The notes: a model not told the origin generated them from the sequence alone. 64,000 bases of DNA from Agrypnia vestita (GCA_016648135.1 JADDOH010010285.1:52585-116584); one strand, 5' to 3'. Shown: positions 31,262 to 41,398, numbered from the stretch's first letter. Program-made: numbers and translations.

Positions 31262-31485
31262 TTATAAACTTATTCTCTCGTCGTTGATAGGCTCATAATG
31301 AGCATCGTGGTAATTTCTTCTGCTTCTATAGCGTGAACTGCTTTCCTGTATTCTTCGCGATCCTGGGCCTTGTTTAGGGCGATGAGAAAGTAACGAGGCT
31401 TCAGTGACGCGCGTACAAATGTGCGCAGTACGACTCTGGCAACAGGGCGCAGACAATTACGCTCCGCCGATAGCATGTAAAACAA
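31262..31485 (-). pseudogene. Possible LINE C-terminal remnant
   Basis: A 71-codon minus frame has balanced, non-AT-driven residues: RPVARVVLRTFVR, then NKAQDREEYRKAVHAIEAEE. An AQDR..(W/Y)RK pattern close to a stop is common at the C-terminus of insect RTE/I-type LINEs. The first half matches nothing I recognise. It abuts the family A MITE at 31498. It could alternatively be a small host exon. Confidence 0.35.
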
Positions 31486-31497
31486 AACATCTACTAG

Positions 31498-31987
31498 ATA
31501 TATTATAAAAGCCTCATAGAGACGAAATAAAAAAAATTATGGGAAAGTAGGTATGGAAGACTTTGGATGTTCATAGCGTGTATCGTACGGCTGGCTTGTT
31601 TGATCACTTCACATAATGTAACGTTCACCATTTCCACCCACGATATAATATGAATACCATATTATATCATGGGTGGAAATGAATACCAAGTCTATCAATT
31701 TTTTTTGAAGTTTTTCTTTATATATTTAAATTTAACAACCCGTTTCATATGTGTGTTGCTATAATCGTTAGCGCGGCCGGCATCCAAAGCTTTTTCATTC
31801 CCTTTAATTAACCACAGATGTCACTAATAATATATCTATTTTTGAATGGAATTTTTTTAAAGCAATATCCTTTATGTGTAACCTAATGAAATTCTTCACT
31901 ATTAACATTACACTAGAATACGCGTGAAATATCACTACTTTCCCATAAAACATATAATTTCATCTCTATGAGACATCTATAATATAT
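31498..31987. mobile_element. Family A MITE, complete copy (about 490 bp)
   Basis: Both ends are present: left AAGCCTCATAGAGACGAAAT and GGGAAAGTAGGTATGGAAG, right CTACTTTCCCATAAAACATA and TTTCATCTCTATGAGACATC. The long arm contains TCGTACGGCTGGCTTGTTTG and CACATAATGTAACGTTCACC. The interior has CAACCCGTTTCATATGTGTG. No open frame of note. This copy best defines the family: a non-autonomous TIR DNA element whose autonomous partner is not in the window. Confidence 0.85.
31631..31679. repeat. 22-bp-arm hairpin inside the family A MITE
   Basis: TTTCCACCCACGATATAATA plus TG, and CATATTATATCATGGGTGGA plus AA, are inverse complements with one mismatch around a 5-nt loop (AATAC). Other copies have only one version of this sequence, so the hairpin is a local inverted duplication. 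Confidence 0.85.
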
Positions 31988-32759
31988 CTTGAAAAGTTGT
32001 TTTGTTGTTCTGAAAAATTTGGACTAATTCAAAATATTCTGAATGAAAACATCTTCTTCTAAAAATAATGTAAAATAATGTAAAAATAAAAACTCTAAAA
32101 ATAATCTAAAAAAAATGGGAAAAATGGAAGGAATGGAAAAATGATAGTCAAGGTTCGTTGAATGGATAGGGCACTAAAGTGCTATGAAAACTTTGTTTAC
32201 TACGGCTCGGAACAGCTCTACAGTAGACCGGCCAAACTGACTTCCGGCAGTCTTTTTCTGCAATATGAGATCGCATGCCTCATTACATGTCTGAGATATA
32301 GAAATTTTCGGTTTTTAGGTTTTTTTTAATTTACTGAATATAAGATACAGTTTATTACACTATTTTACTCTAGTCTATTAAAACTTTAATTAATACACAG
32401 ATTTTTTTACGATAAACCACTCCAAAAAGAGACTAACTCTTGTGCTTGGAGAGGAATTTACACTTTTATATGATTACATATTTAATACATATAAAAGATT
32501 TTTGTCTTAAAAAAATTACTAACTTATTTTTCTTTATTCATCCAAACCACAACATCTTCATTTATCAATCTGTCTATCCAGCTTAAAACAAAAGTACAAA
32601 ATTAAAAACAATGAAAAAAAAAATTCTTTAACCATACAGGTATAATTTAACCATACAGGCCACTAATAATGGTGAATATTTTGTGAAGCAATTCATGAAA
32701 AAGTTTATTTAAGATTGTAGTTACCAGAAACGTCAATTACTGCTTTCCATTTATTTAGA
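31988..32759. other. AT-rich stretch with a small mixed block
   Basis: A less AT-rich block at 32150-32290 (CTACGGCTCGGAACAGCTCT) is unique and unexplained. Imperfect short tandem words occur at 32060-32110 (AAAAATAATGTAAAATAATG) and 32628-32660 (ACCATACAGG twice). Confidence 0.4.
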
Positions 32760-33039
32760 ATTCCGCCAGCGAACACTGTCCAGTGTTATAGTGGTGCAAC
32801 TGTCGTCTTCATCCACAGCCACCAGAAGGACCTGGTCATCAAAATCCCTTCTCCCGCCGTATCTTCTAAGCTGGTCTTATCAACTTTGAAGCGAACGCGC
32901 CATGTTTGGCATGCCTTCTCGCTAACCGTTCCTCATCGAAAAGATCGTTAAGAACGCGAAATGACTCAGGAGCTTTCCATCCTTTCTCGTAGTAGTGCAG
33001 CATAATGTGGCATGAATGTGTATGGTTTTCGCTGCGCAT
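32760..33039 (-). pseudogene. mariner transposase N-terminal (HTH) remnant
   Basis: On the minus strand HIMLHYYEKGWKAPESF matches the first helix-turn-helix of mariner transposases (H.R..L...F.KG..A.E). After one frameshift FKVDKTSLED, then FDDQVLLVAVDEDDS, match the second HTH and linker (F..FK....SLED....GR.....DD..L...V). The catalytic DDD/DDE domain and the terminal repeats are absent. This is a different relic from the one at 9541, which is on the other strand. Confidence 0.75.
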
Positions 33040-33319
33040 TTAAATTAAAGAATTATATTTTGACTAATGTCAATGAGACATCAATTTAAAAAGAAAATTT
33101 ATGAAATTGTCTTCGTATTCGAGTAGTTGAATATCAAAATCTTCATAACGCTAAAAAAAGTATACATTTTTTATAACTTTTTAAAATATTGTTTATAACT
33201 TGAATAAGATGGAATATATAGTGATGGATTAAGTAATTAAAAATTAAACAAAATTAAAAAAGTGGGTTTCTTTAAAAATGTCTACATATAAGGTCGAAAA
33301 ATTTTCGTTAACCCACCAA
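33040..33319. other. AT-rich stretch, nothing recognised
   Basis: No coding or repeat evidence. Confidence 0.35.
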
Positions 33320-33380
33320 GCTGGATAATGCGCCATCCTCGGATAGAATGAAGGTCCGTTGATTCAAATCCCGGTAGCAG
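33320..33380 (+). mobile_element. tRNA-like SINE fragment with B box
   Basis: GATTCAAATCCCGGTAGCAG is a B-box-like string shared with 21775-21795. The upstream AATGCGCCATCCTCGG does not give an acceptor stem. Confidence 0.35.
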
Positions 33381-33599
33381 TTAAAATATTTTTTTGTTAA
33401 TTTGATTTTCTATATGTTTTTTCTAATTAATTGATAAAAAATTGTTAAGCATTCAAATAATATAACGTAATTGAAATTTGTATACTTCGTATATTATTTT
33501 AACATTTAAAATGGACTTTTTGTACATTTTGGACAAAATGTACATTTTGAAAAAAGAAAAAACTTGCTTTTGAAATTTAAGCATTTGTATTTCGGTCGA

Positions 33600-33880
33600 T
33601 ATTGAATTTCAAGGGATTAAATGTATTCATTGCATTATCAGGAGCGCAGTTAAATAAAGTTCTCATTAATTTAAGAGTATAAAATATTATTTTGTGTTTT
33701 TGAAATTTTTATTAATCAATGAAGATATTCATATTTTATACTAATAAATTTGGATATAGGTATTTTTTGAAACTCAAGCTGAATTTTAACGAGCCACAAC
33801 TTCAGATTAATACTTGACATGATTAGTTAACTAATGTGTGAAATGTATTAATAATTCTGAGAATGTATCGTCATTCAAAA
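33600..33880 (+). repeat. Family T dispersed repeat, copy 2
   Basis: AAATAAAGTTCTCATTAATT, GTATAAAATATTATTTTG, GGATATAGGTATTTTTTGAA and AGTTAACTAATGTGTG match 14945-15150 in order, with an additional AT-rich segment of about 60 bp in the middle. Confidence 0.55.
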
Positions 33881-34034
33881 CTTAATTCTTTATATTATTC
33901 TTTATATTATTTCGTTTTAATATTGACAAACAATTTAATATAAAATTGATATAATGACATAATAAACACATTACACAAAATTTTTAGTTTTACTTTTATT
34001 AATATCTGGCTGTGAACAGTTTTCTGCACTAATA

Positions 34035-34265
34035 TATTCAGGCAATTTATTCGCTCGAGCGTTAGACCCTCGCCACTCCGAGGGCCCCTTCGAGGACCTT
34101 CGCCTTGGAAGGAGCATCATGTCAGACGGCCGGGCGAGGGGGAAACGGAATTCTCAGGCCAATCAAGAAATGCAGATGAGATGAATTAGTAAGACAACTT
34201 CCACTCGATGACTTGCGGTGGACTTTGAAAGTGTCAGGCATGTGTTCGTGAAAGGATCTCGGATC
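34035..34265. other. G+C-rich island, candidate regulatory element
   Basis: CCTCGCCACTCCGAGGGC, CCTTCGAGGACCTTCGCC and CAGACGGCCGGGCGAGGG make this one of the most distinct islands. No known protein in any frame, no repeat match. Confidence 0.4.
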
Positions 34266-34469
34266 TATCATATAAAATTAACATTTTTTTAAATTGCTTT
34301 TTTTCATGTACCTACCTAAAATTTTTATATTTAAAATATCAGTGATGCAGAGGAGATCATAATATTTTTTAAGAGATTATTCCCTGTGAAATATTTAATT
34401 AATTATCTTGGAAAAAAATCTATGAATCGTGTTTCTTAAAATTTGAAAATACTCAAAAAGATTTGTATA

Positions 34470-34970
34470 CAGGGTGTAACAGAGAAAGTCCACAATACTA
34501 TACAGGTACATTCCTGCCTTAATTATGAGTCGAAAATGTTCAAGCAACCTGACCTAATATCAATAGTTTTGGAGTTATGCAATATCAAAGTTTGCATTTT
34601 TTTTCAATATTTCTAACTTATTTCTTACAAAACTTTGAAGTATCATTTCAGTAACTTATATCGATTACGAAAAATCCACACGTTTCAATAAAAGTCAAAT
34701 AAAATTAAGAAAACCCTGAAAAATTCCATTTGGAATTGGAAGGTTTTTATCATTTTATTTGATTTGTATTAAAGGGAATGAATTTTTCATATTTGATATA
34801 AGTGACTGTAATAATAGTCCAACGTTTTGCAAAAATTATTGAAAAATTGAAAAAAAAAAACTTTTATGTCGCATATCTCCTTAACTATTGATATTGCTTG
34901 AACATTTTCGACTCATAATCAAGGCAGAAATATACCTGTAAGATATTGTGGACTTGCTCTGTTACACCTG
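34470..34970. mobile_element. Family G long-palindrome element, full length
   Basis: Starts CAGGGTGTAACAGAGAAAGT and ends CTTGCTCTGTTACACCTG. Arm pairs include CAGGTACATTCCTGCCTTAA against AAGGCAGAAATATACCTG, and ATGAGTCGAAAATGTTCAAG against TTGAACATTTTCGACTCATA. Both ends and about 500 bp are present, making it the cleanest copy here. Non-coding. Confidence 0.85.
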
Positions 34971-35867
34971 AATATATATTCATAACATTTTTAATCCCGG
35001 TACTAACATACAACTGAATGGTGTAGAAAATATTTGAGACGAAAGTTGAAGGCAATAGGAAAGAAAGCATCCGCGTACATCAGATAAATCAAATATTAGA
35101 GGATGGTCCTTTTCAGAAGTTTCAAGTATCGAAAAGCGCGTATCTAAGTAGATACGACAAGAATGGTGCGGCATTTTATCCTCTCTGCCCACTAAAAAGG
35201 TGTGATGATAAGTTAATTAGTTAGACGTACAATTGCCAATTTTCTAACTTACAACAGTGAATTACTTTTCTCCTTATAATAGTGGCCATGCGATTTAAAA
35301 TCTAAATTTAAACAGTACAAGTCTAAAAATATATGAATATTTATTTTATCATAAAAATTTTACCCTTTTTCTGTATGGATCGACTATAATTTCAAGTGAC
35401 AGTTTTAAATTTTGTGTTTGTTATAAATTGGCTGTACAAGAAAGGGTGTCTACTCCCCAGGAGACTCACTTATCATCTCATGCCATACTTCCTCACAGTT
35501 ACATGCGCATAGCACCTTTCTCTCTTGTTCACATTTTTCACTTGAAACAAATTATTGTAATATTTTACAAATTTTCCTGGTTACATTTAAAAAAAATAAA
35601 CTCAACTCTTAAACAATTTGATACAATAATACGTAGTAATTATTAATTATCCTTGTCAATGATTATTTTGATATCGACCGGTATTGATACTATCGTATAT
35701 TATCAAGATTGAATACACATGAAGCAAAATTATATCTTCTTCACAACTTTTCAAACCATAGATAGCGTTATCGTATTTGTTATAAACATTAAAAAATACA
35801 ATAGATTAAATCCATATATGCAACGTTCAAAATTTGGAATAGAATCGGTGAATGTGTGTAAATCGTT
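34971..35867. other. Nothing recognised
   Basis: AT-rich with a mixed block at 35430-35520. Frames 34885-35192 (minus) and 35428-35646 (plus) have no domain. The first overlaps the end of the palindromic element. Confidence 0.4.
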
Positions 35868-35996
35868 GATCATCGTGTAAAGTGATCACATAAACCAATC
35901 TCAAATATACATACTTTCCCATCCTTTCATACAGCCATACATACAGTCCATACTTTCCCATATAAAATAGCTTCATCTCTGTAAGATATATAGGCA
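35868..35996. mobile_element. Family A MITE, terminal fragment
   Basis: CATCGTGTAAAGTGATCACA, ACATACTTTCCCATCC, then CATACTTTCCCATATAAAAT and AGCTTCATCTCTGTAAGATA. The ACATACTTTCCCAT word occurs twice, indicating a small internal duplication. Confidence 0.6.
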
Positions 35997-36017
35997 TAAT
36001 TTATCTTAATTAAAATA

Positions 36018-36100
36018 TCTAAATAAAATAATTTCGTCTGTTTATCCGTCTGTCTGTCTGTCTGTCTGTCGGTCCATAAATTCGTAACGTGATACGCAAT
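36018..36100 (+). mobile_element. Family E Helitron fragment with (GTCT)n
   Basis: AAATAATTTCGTCTGTTTAT, then CCGTCTGTCTGTCTGTCTGT and CGTAACGTGATACGC, correspond to the 5' part of the family E Helitron in plus orientation. The (GTCT)n tract is part of the element. Confidence 0.55.
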
Positions 36101-36429
36101 CAGCGTGGCTAAAGCAGCACGCAAAGGTCGAAATTACACGGTCTTTATATTTTTATATTATTATATTATTATATTTAGTTTTAAAATTAAGCGAATATTC
36201 AAATTAAAAAAACCTATTCATGAATTATTAGTTTCAAAATCTTGCAATTATTATGTTCCGTGATTTTTCATGGGTCTACGGCTACTATTCATATAAAACT
36301 TAGAAGTGTTCTTTATAAATGAAAATATATATGTTCACTATATATCAACATCAGGATTTACAATTATATTTTAAACGAAATGGTTTAAACTGAGTTTTAC
36401 ACATACAACTCAGTTGAGTTACACTTGCA
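36101..36429. other. AT-rich stretch, nothing recognised
   Basis: No coding or repeat evidence. Confidence 0.4.
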
Positions 36430-36670
36430 CCAGTCCCTCAAATTACGCATCCATGAGATGCGACGACTTCCTACACTTCTTTTACCACATATTTTTTCCT
36501 GGATGATAAGTTAGTCAAGCCTATATTTTGGTCTTCTAATAATATGTCCGAGACACTCCAGCTTTCCTATCTTCACCCTCCGCAGCACTTCTCGGTCTTT
36601 TTCCATACGCCAGAGGATTTCAACATTCGTCACTTTATCCACCCAGGAAACTTTCAATACGCATCTCAAA
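36430..36670 (-). pseudogene. RTE-like LINE RT C-terminus
   Basis: The minus strand encodes MEKDREVLRRVKIGK, then LECLGHIIRRPKYRLD, a stop, then KICGKRSVGSRRISWM. This is the conserved (LGH..R..KY.L...I..GKI.GKR..GRRR.SWL) block near the end of insect RTE-type reverse transcriptases. Catalytic RT and endonuclease are missing. The 157-codon plus frame through this region is an antisense shadow. Confidence 0.8.
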
Positions 36671-36713
36671 AGCTACGACTTATAGAATTAATTCTTGTGT
36701 CTATGCCTCCACC

Positions 36714-36762
36714 CCCATATAAGAGAACTATACCCAAAATGCGTATAGTTCTCTTATATGGG
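36714..36762. repeat. Perfect 20-bp-arm hairpin
   Basis: CCCATATAAGAGAACTATAC and GTATAGTTCTCTTATATGGG are exact inverse complements separated by 9 nt. It lies just upstream of the LINE relic in that element's sense, probably an inversion breakpoint. Confidence 0.9.
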
Positions 36763-36849
36763 AGTCGTAGGCTAAGTTGTAAATATGCGATACAGTCTTG
36801 TTATTTTATATTTCGATATTTTCTGAGCCCCGCTTTCATTTTTCTTATG

Positions 36850-37110
36850 CAAATCGGCTTATTAAACCGCGGGGTAGGTGGCAGCAGTGTTGCTTTGGTT
36901 AAAGATAGAAATTACCCCGGGGGTGTTGTGCAATCCGCTGTTTTTATGAATCGAAATCTGATTAGCTTTGGAGCTTCCGTCGCGAGATGGCGGCTTGTTC
37001 GCTTTATAGGAAATTGAATTAACATAATCCCCGCGGCGGGAATCTTCAGATAAGTGAGTGAGCAGAGGTTATTTAAATTGACATCTGTGACGTCACCCGA
37101 ACCATGTTAC
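36850..37110. other. G+C-rich island, candidate regulatory element
   Basis: ACCGCGGGGTAGGTGGCAGC, TTACCCCGGGGGTGTTGTGC, CGTCGCGAGATGGCGGC and ATCCCCGCGGCGGGAATC in a unique block, with TGATTAGC and GAATTAAC homeodomain-like words. No domain in any frame. Confidence 0.4.
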
Positions 37111-37227
37111 ATATCCATCCATATTTTAGAGGATATATAGACACACGACATGTATACGTAATATTATCTTATCTTCAGTATTCCAACAGACTTAACTAAT
37201 TCTGGACTACGCCCTTCTACGGTGAGA

Positions 37228-37448
37228 ATGTGGCGAGCTTACGATGTTTTGGGTGTTCAAAGACCTATCGTACGACTGACTTAATTGATCACTTTACACA
37301 ATATAACGTTCACCGATCCACCCAAATACAACTCACATATGAAACAAGGTGTGCAAGTTAAATATATATACAACTTACCAAAATTTTAAAGATGTGGTAG
37401 TCTATCATGGGTGGAATTGATGAAGGTTACATTGTGTAAACTGATCAC
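37228..37448. mobile_element. Family A MITE, two arms around a deleted centre
   Basis: The first arm: TTGGGTGTTCAAAGACC, TCGTACGACTGACTTAATTG, ATAACGTTCACCGATCCACC. The second arm in inverse order: GGTAGTCTATCATGGGTGGA, GTTACATTGTGTAAACTGAT. CACATATGAAACAAGGTGTG lies between. The outer termini are missing on both sides. Confidence 0.7.
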
Positions 37449-37813
37449 CTACGATGTTTTGTTCTCCGACATTTATGTAAATTTTTTTGCAGCACACACA
37501 TTGCAATATTCAAAAACAAAATAAATAATATTATGCATTAATCCTGAAAGTCGAAAATCGAAGTATGGATGATTTTTTCTGACAGTATGCTTGTAATTTA
37601 TATTTTATTTTTTATTTCCGTACCCAACTTAACTAAAATATGAAAAATACTTAGTTTCAATAATTTGTTACCACTTTTTTTAAATTATGTTTGATAACCT
37701 TTTGTTATTTTATCTAAGGGTTGTTTATTAAAGAACATTGGCTAGCTCTACTCCTTGATAAAGTGATGATTATTTTACAACACAGATGACGAAAAAATGT
37801 TGTCTGTGTATGT
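37449..37813. other. AT-rich stretch, nothing recognised
   Basis: No coding or repeat evidence apart from the edge of the following duplication. Confidence 0.4.
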
Positions 37814-38218
37814 AACAAAGTGTAAATTTTGATAATGTGTACATTAACTAGTAAATTTATGCAATAACTTTTAGGATAAATAAGGATATGAATGTCAGAA
37901 ATAATGTTAAATTTATTTTTATAATAAAGATGCGAACAAGAAATACTTGTCACATCAATCCACTTACGATTTTCAAACTTAGCTTAACTCTTGTGCTATG
38001 AATATGTTATGGACAAAGTGTAAATTTTGATAATGTATACATTAACCAGTACATAATATATGCACTAACTATTAGTATAAAAAGGAAATAAATATCAGAA
38101 ACAATGTAACTATTAAGACATATTTTTTTTTATAATAAAGATGCGGACATTGAATACGTGTCACATCAAACACTTACTATTTTCAAACTTAGCTTAACTC
38201 TTGTGCTATGAAAATAGG
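37814..38218. repeat. Tandem duplication of about 200 bp with SINE tails
   Basis: ACAAAGTGTAAATTTTGATA begins both units (about 37816 and 38014). Each continues with ACATTAAC.AGTA, then AAAGATGCG, TGTCACATCAA and AACTTAGCTTAACTCTTGTG. The second unit leads on into the SINE head, while the first ends at CTATGAATATGTTATGG. The pair arose by duplicating a flank plus a SINE tail. Confidence 0.8.
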
Positions 38219-38306
38219 ACTAACTTGCTGATCTCCTGGAATGGGGCTCGAACCAGCGACCACTAGATCACTAGGTAAGAGTTTTAACCACTAGATTAAC
38301 AAGCTA
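38126..38306 (-). mobile_element. tRNA-derived SINE, copy 2
   Basis: Minus strand: head with GTGGTTAAAACTCTTACC-type A-box region and GGTTCGAGCCCC-like B box (GGGGCTCGAACC on plus at 38246), then the shared body AAGTTAGTCCTATTTTCATA, AGCTTAAGTTTG-like tail and CCGCATCTTTATTATAAAAA. The body is identical in layout to the copies at 26848, 46308 and 48113. Confidence 0.75.
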
Positions 38307-38309
38307 CTA

Positions 38310-39677
38310 GATATGCATTACATCGTAAAGATTCTGTCACAGAAAACTTTGTTTGTGAACTTGTGAAAAGATTGTTTGTGTTGGTCCTTTGAAAAAATGT
38401 TTTTTTTTTTTGTAATACGCAGCACTGTAAAGAATGATATCTTTTGGATTTTTTCGGGATCTTGTCTAAAGAATAAAATATGTTAATGTCAGGAGACGAA
38501 TCTAATATTTAATAAAAGTTAAAGCCTACTTCCCTCTCTCCTCTCCTCTCTTCTCTCATCAATATGTCGTTTGATTTCATTGTTCGTAAACTAATCAAAA
38601 GTTGAAGGGAGGCCGCCTTCCGTATGCTGGGAGGTGTATCTCATGCTGCAGGGGTTGTCAATACCTTCAGACCTCATCACCTGCTTTTTATCTATTTAAT
38701 AATTATATTTTTTAAATATTATTTTATACATTTTTTATCTTCTCATGCAAGAGTAAGAAAAAATCAGTAATTAGGTGGCTAAGTTTTAATAAATTTTTAA
38801 TAGGTCTTCAATTTTAAATGATACCGTCCCGGAATCGCGCTTGTGTTTGCTTTTATACATAATTATTATTTTATATATCTCGTAGTTATTTGCGCCATCT
38901 GGTAGCATTTACGACGGACATTGTTACATAGAGAATTATCTATTTTGATATATCGGAGAAAATAAACATTTGACACCTTCATTGATAATCTCAAACGAAA
39001 ATTAAAAAATCGTTCATTTTTTTACATTTGAATTTATTTCATCTCAGCACTTTTAATATCAGTAATAATAATTGCCGTCGCTTGAATGGCTCAGCGATAA
39101 AATAAGAATCAACGATCCGTGTCCCTTTGATAGGTATCAGAAAAATCTTTTCATGAAGAATGGTTGGTCTTTTCGTTTCTTTGTGTAAAATCCGTTGTGT
39201 AAAATTGTGCCACTCAACCGTGCTCTATCTACAGTCCATAATGTTTTAAATATAAATGCGTAAAAATATATTTCTAAAGATATTTTTCATTGTTGAATTG
39301 TGAGTAAGTTGACAAGGCCTGAACGCAATTCTGCTACACAAGATCCGACACAGCATCTCTGTCACGTCTCATGTTTACTAAGCATCTTAGTCTACATAAT
39401 CAATACTTGTGTGTGTGTCATTGGATGCTCATGTCGTATAATATGCTCCTAAGCGTATGTATATATATACTCCTTCATTTATATCACTATATTACGCATA
39501 AACTTATATTATAAAGGAATTATTAAAGCCATACCAAACTATTAGCCATAAAAAAGTAAGATTTTATAAGTTAAAATAAAATTTTAATTTCGCTTCAGAA
39601 AAAAAAATATAAATCTTTTAAGTTTTTGATAAAAAAAGTATCGTCAACATCATACTCTTGTTTTAATAGAATTGGGG
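38310..39677. other. Mixed AT-rich stretch
   Basis: A CT-rich run (TCTCTCCTCTCCTCTCTTCT) lies at 38534-38556, and a small island at 38600-38690 (GGAGGCCGCCTTCCGTATGC). The rest has no repeat or coding signature. Confidence 0.4.
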
Positions 39678-39965
39678 GCCTAAAGACTCGACAAGATGCT
39701 TCCATATTCCCCTGTCTTATGCTGCTAAGACCCATGTTGTCTTAGTACAGTCAAATCTGTAGCGACCCTTGGGTGACCTTCCTTCCAGAGTTGTCAAGAG
39801 AGTACTTCTTGATAGTCGTTCCTCTGGCATCCTTAGCACATGTCCAAGTCAGCTGATTTGTGATTTCTCTATGTGTAGGAGTAGGAAGCTCCGTGTCGAG
39901 TGTATGCCTTCTCACTCTGCCCGCCAGTTACTCCGTCCCACTACTCTCCTTAGAAAACTCATTTC
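39678..39965 (-). pseudogene. LINE RT C-terminus remnant
   Basis: The minus strand encodes a frame with LGHVLRMPEERLSRS followed by a GR-containing basic stretch (EGRSPKGR). An in-frame stop precedes LGHV. The pattern LGHV.RM...RL is the conserved C-terminal block of RTE/CR1-type LINEs. The plus-strand 82-codon frame over it is an antisense shadow. Confidence 0.7.
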
Positions 39966-40090
39966 AAATATATTTGTAGTACATATAGGAGAAAGATATT
40001 TAGTACCAATTAGGTAAATTATAAATAAATTATAGTAATTATATAAATATATAGCATGACGTATCTATACATATAAAAATACTATGTACC

Positions 40091-40331
40091 TATGTGGGGC
40101 AAAAGAGTAATTAAAATTTTTTGAATGCAGTCATCGATTATTATTAATTTAGAATGTACTGAATTCAAGTTTTTATAGGAAATATAGCCTATAAATTTAT
40201 ATAAAATATGATTTTGGAAGGGATGATATATAAAATCTATAATTTAGTACGTTTTAAACGAGTAATCCTGGGTGACTTCATTCAAATTTTTTTTTTTTTA
40301 AATTGCTGCCTTTGCTTTTATATCCCATGTA
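40091..40331. mobile_element. Family P TIR MITE, copy 1
   Basis: Left ATGTGGGGCAAAAGAG and right TTGCTGCCTTTGCTTTTATA then TCCCATG are inverse ends. A second internal pair is TTTTTTGAATGCAGTCA against GTGACTTCATTCAAATTTTT. About 240 bp, non-coding. Related copies are at 41399 and 48918. Confidence 0.65.
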
Positions 40332-40829
40332 TCATTTTAATCATGACGAGCTCTAATGTATATAAAAATGTCAAAAAATTAGTGCTTTTTTTATTTGTTG
40401 TATTTCTTCAGCCTACACCTAATTTTAAATTATGCATAAAATCTTCAGTAAAATCTTAATTAATTCTTTAAGATGTCACATCCACATTTTTAATAGCAAT
40501 ATCCAGTATTGAGACCATACAACGAATAGTAAGTCATTTCCTATTGACCTGTTGCACGGATCAGCACGTCTCTGCGACAGAGCAAGGATCATATATTTTA
40601 TTACACGAAAGTATTAAACATCTTCATATCATATCGCTTCATATATCAGATACAATACGGGAGATACTAAAAGATATTGCTCTGTCAATATGGCATCGGA
40701 GTTTGATGTCAACAGATTAGTTTTAGTACGGAACATATGATTAAACTGTTGAATTAAAAAATGTCAACCACCATAATCATGGTGATAGAAATTGATACCT
40801 GTAGCGTAAAATCAATATTTTACGTTTTA
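40332..40829. other. Nothing recognised
   Basis: A mixed block at 40530-40720 is unique. No coding frame is supported; the 83-codon plus frame 40208-40459 overlaps the MITE. Confidence 0.4.
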
Positions 40830-40930
40830 TTATTTATTTATTTTTATTTATTTATTTATTTAATGTTCATGGAAGACCAACAGCACAAAAAAAAGCATAG
40901 AAAACATTGATGATAGATGGCCAATTACAG
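40830..40930 (-). mobile_element. Retrotransposon 3' tail with (TAAA)n
   Basis: ATTTATTTATTTTTATTTAT, then TTATTTATTTAATGTTCATG and GAAGACCAACAGCAC. The TTTA run reads (TAAA)n on the minus strand, as at the 3' ends of CR1/L2-type LINEs and their SINEs. No coding is left. Confidence 0.4.
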
Positions 40931-41047
40931 GTCTCCGCATTTAGATTATTAAGAATTTTGTTAAGTAATAATAGCGAGGATTGGATATGCAAATAATTTT
41001 CTAATACTTTTTTAATTAAAATACTCATATATAGACAGAAATAAAAT

Positions 41048-41170
41048 TAATTAAGAATACACTAATATAAAACCACTATTTATTGAACTATCAAAATGTT
41101 TCGGGACCAATCTTTCTCTCATCAAAACACAACGTATACTAATAATTTATATTGGAAGTATAGATGTTAA
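41048..41170 (-). mobile_element. PLE lineage B tail with hammerhead-like core
   Basis: On the minus strand ATTAGTATACGTTG is followed by TTTTGATGAG (a mutated CTGATGA), a GATTGGTCCC half-stem and GAAACATTTTGATAGTTC, then AATAAATAGTGGTTTTATA. One of the few copies keeping both halves of the core, with C3 changed to T and stem II largely unpaired. Confidence 0.6.
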
Positions 41171-41398
41171 CAAAAACAAATAATAAATATATGAAAGTTG
41201 GGTAACTAATTATAAACTAATGTGACAATATATTTCAAAGGTAACTATTTGCAAAAAGGATTTGGTTATTTAAAATAATTTACTATTTATACTTATTAAA
41301 TAAAAAATAAAATTGATTAAAATTATTCGGAAAAATATAAGATTAAGAATCATCGCTTTGTTAATGTCTACATTGTTCAAAAAAAAATATATGTATGT

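Noticed and set aside
36040..36075. (GTCT)n microsatellite or CRISPR-like array
   Set aside because: The short unit without spacers is part of the family E Helitron; CRISPR is not expected in this genome.
36544..37017. 157-codon plus-strand frame, the second longest frame of the window
   Set aside because: Its first part is antisense to a clear LINE C-terminus, the middle is a perfect hairpin and the end is an unrelated island.
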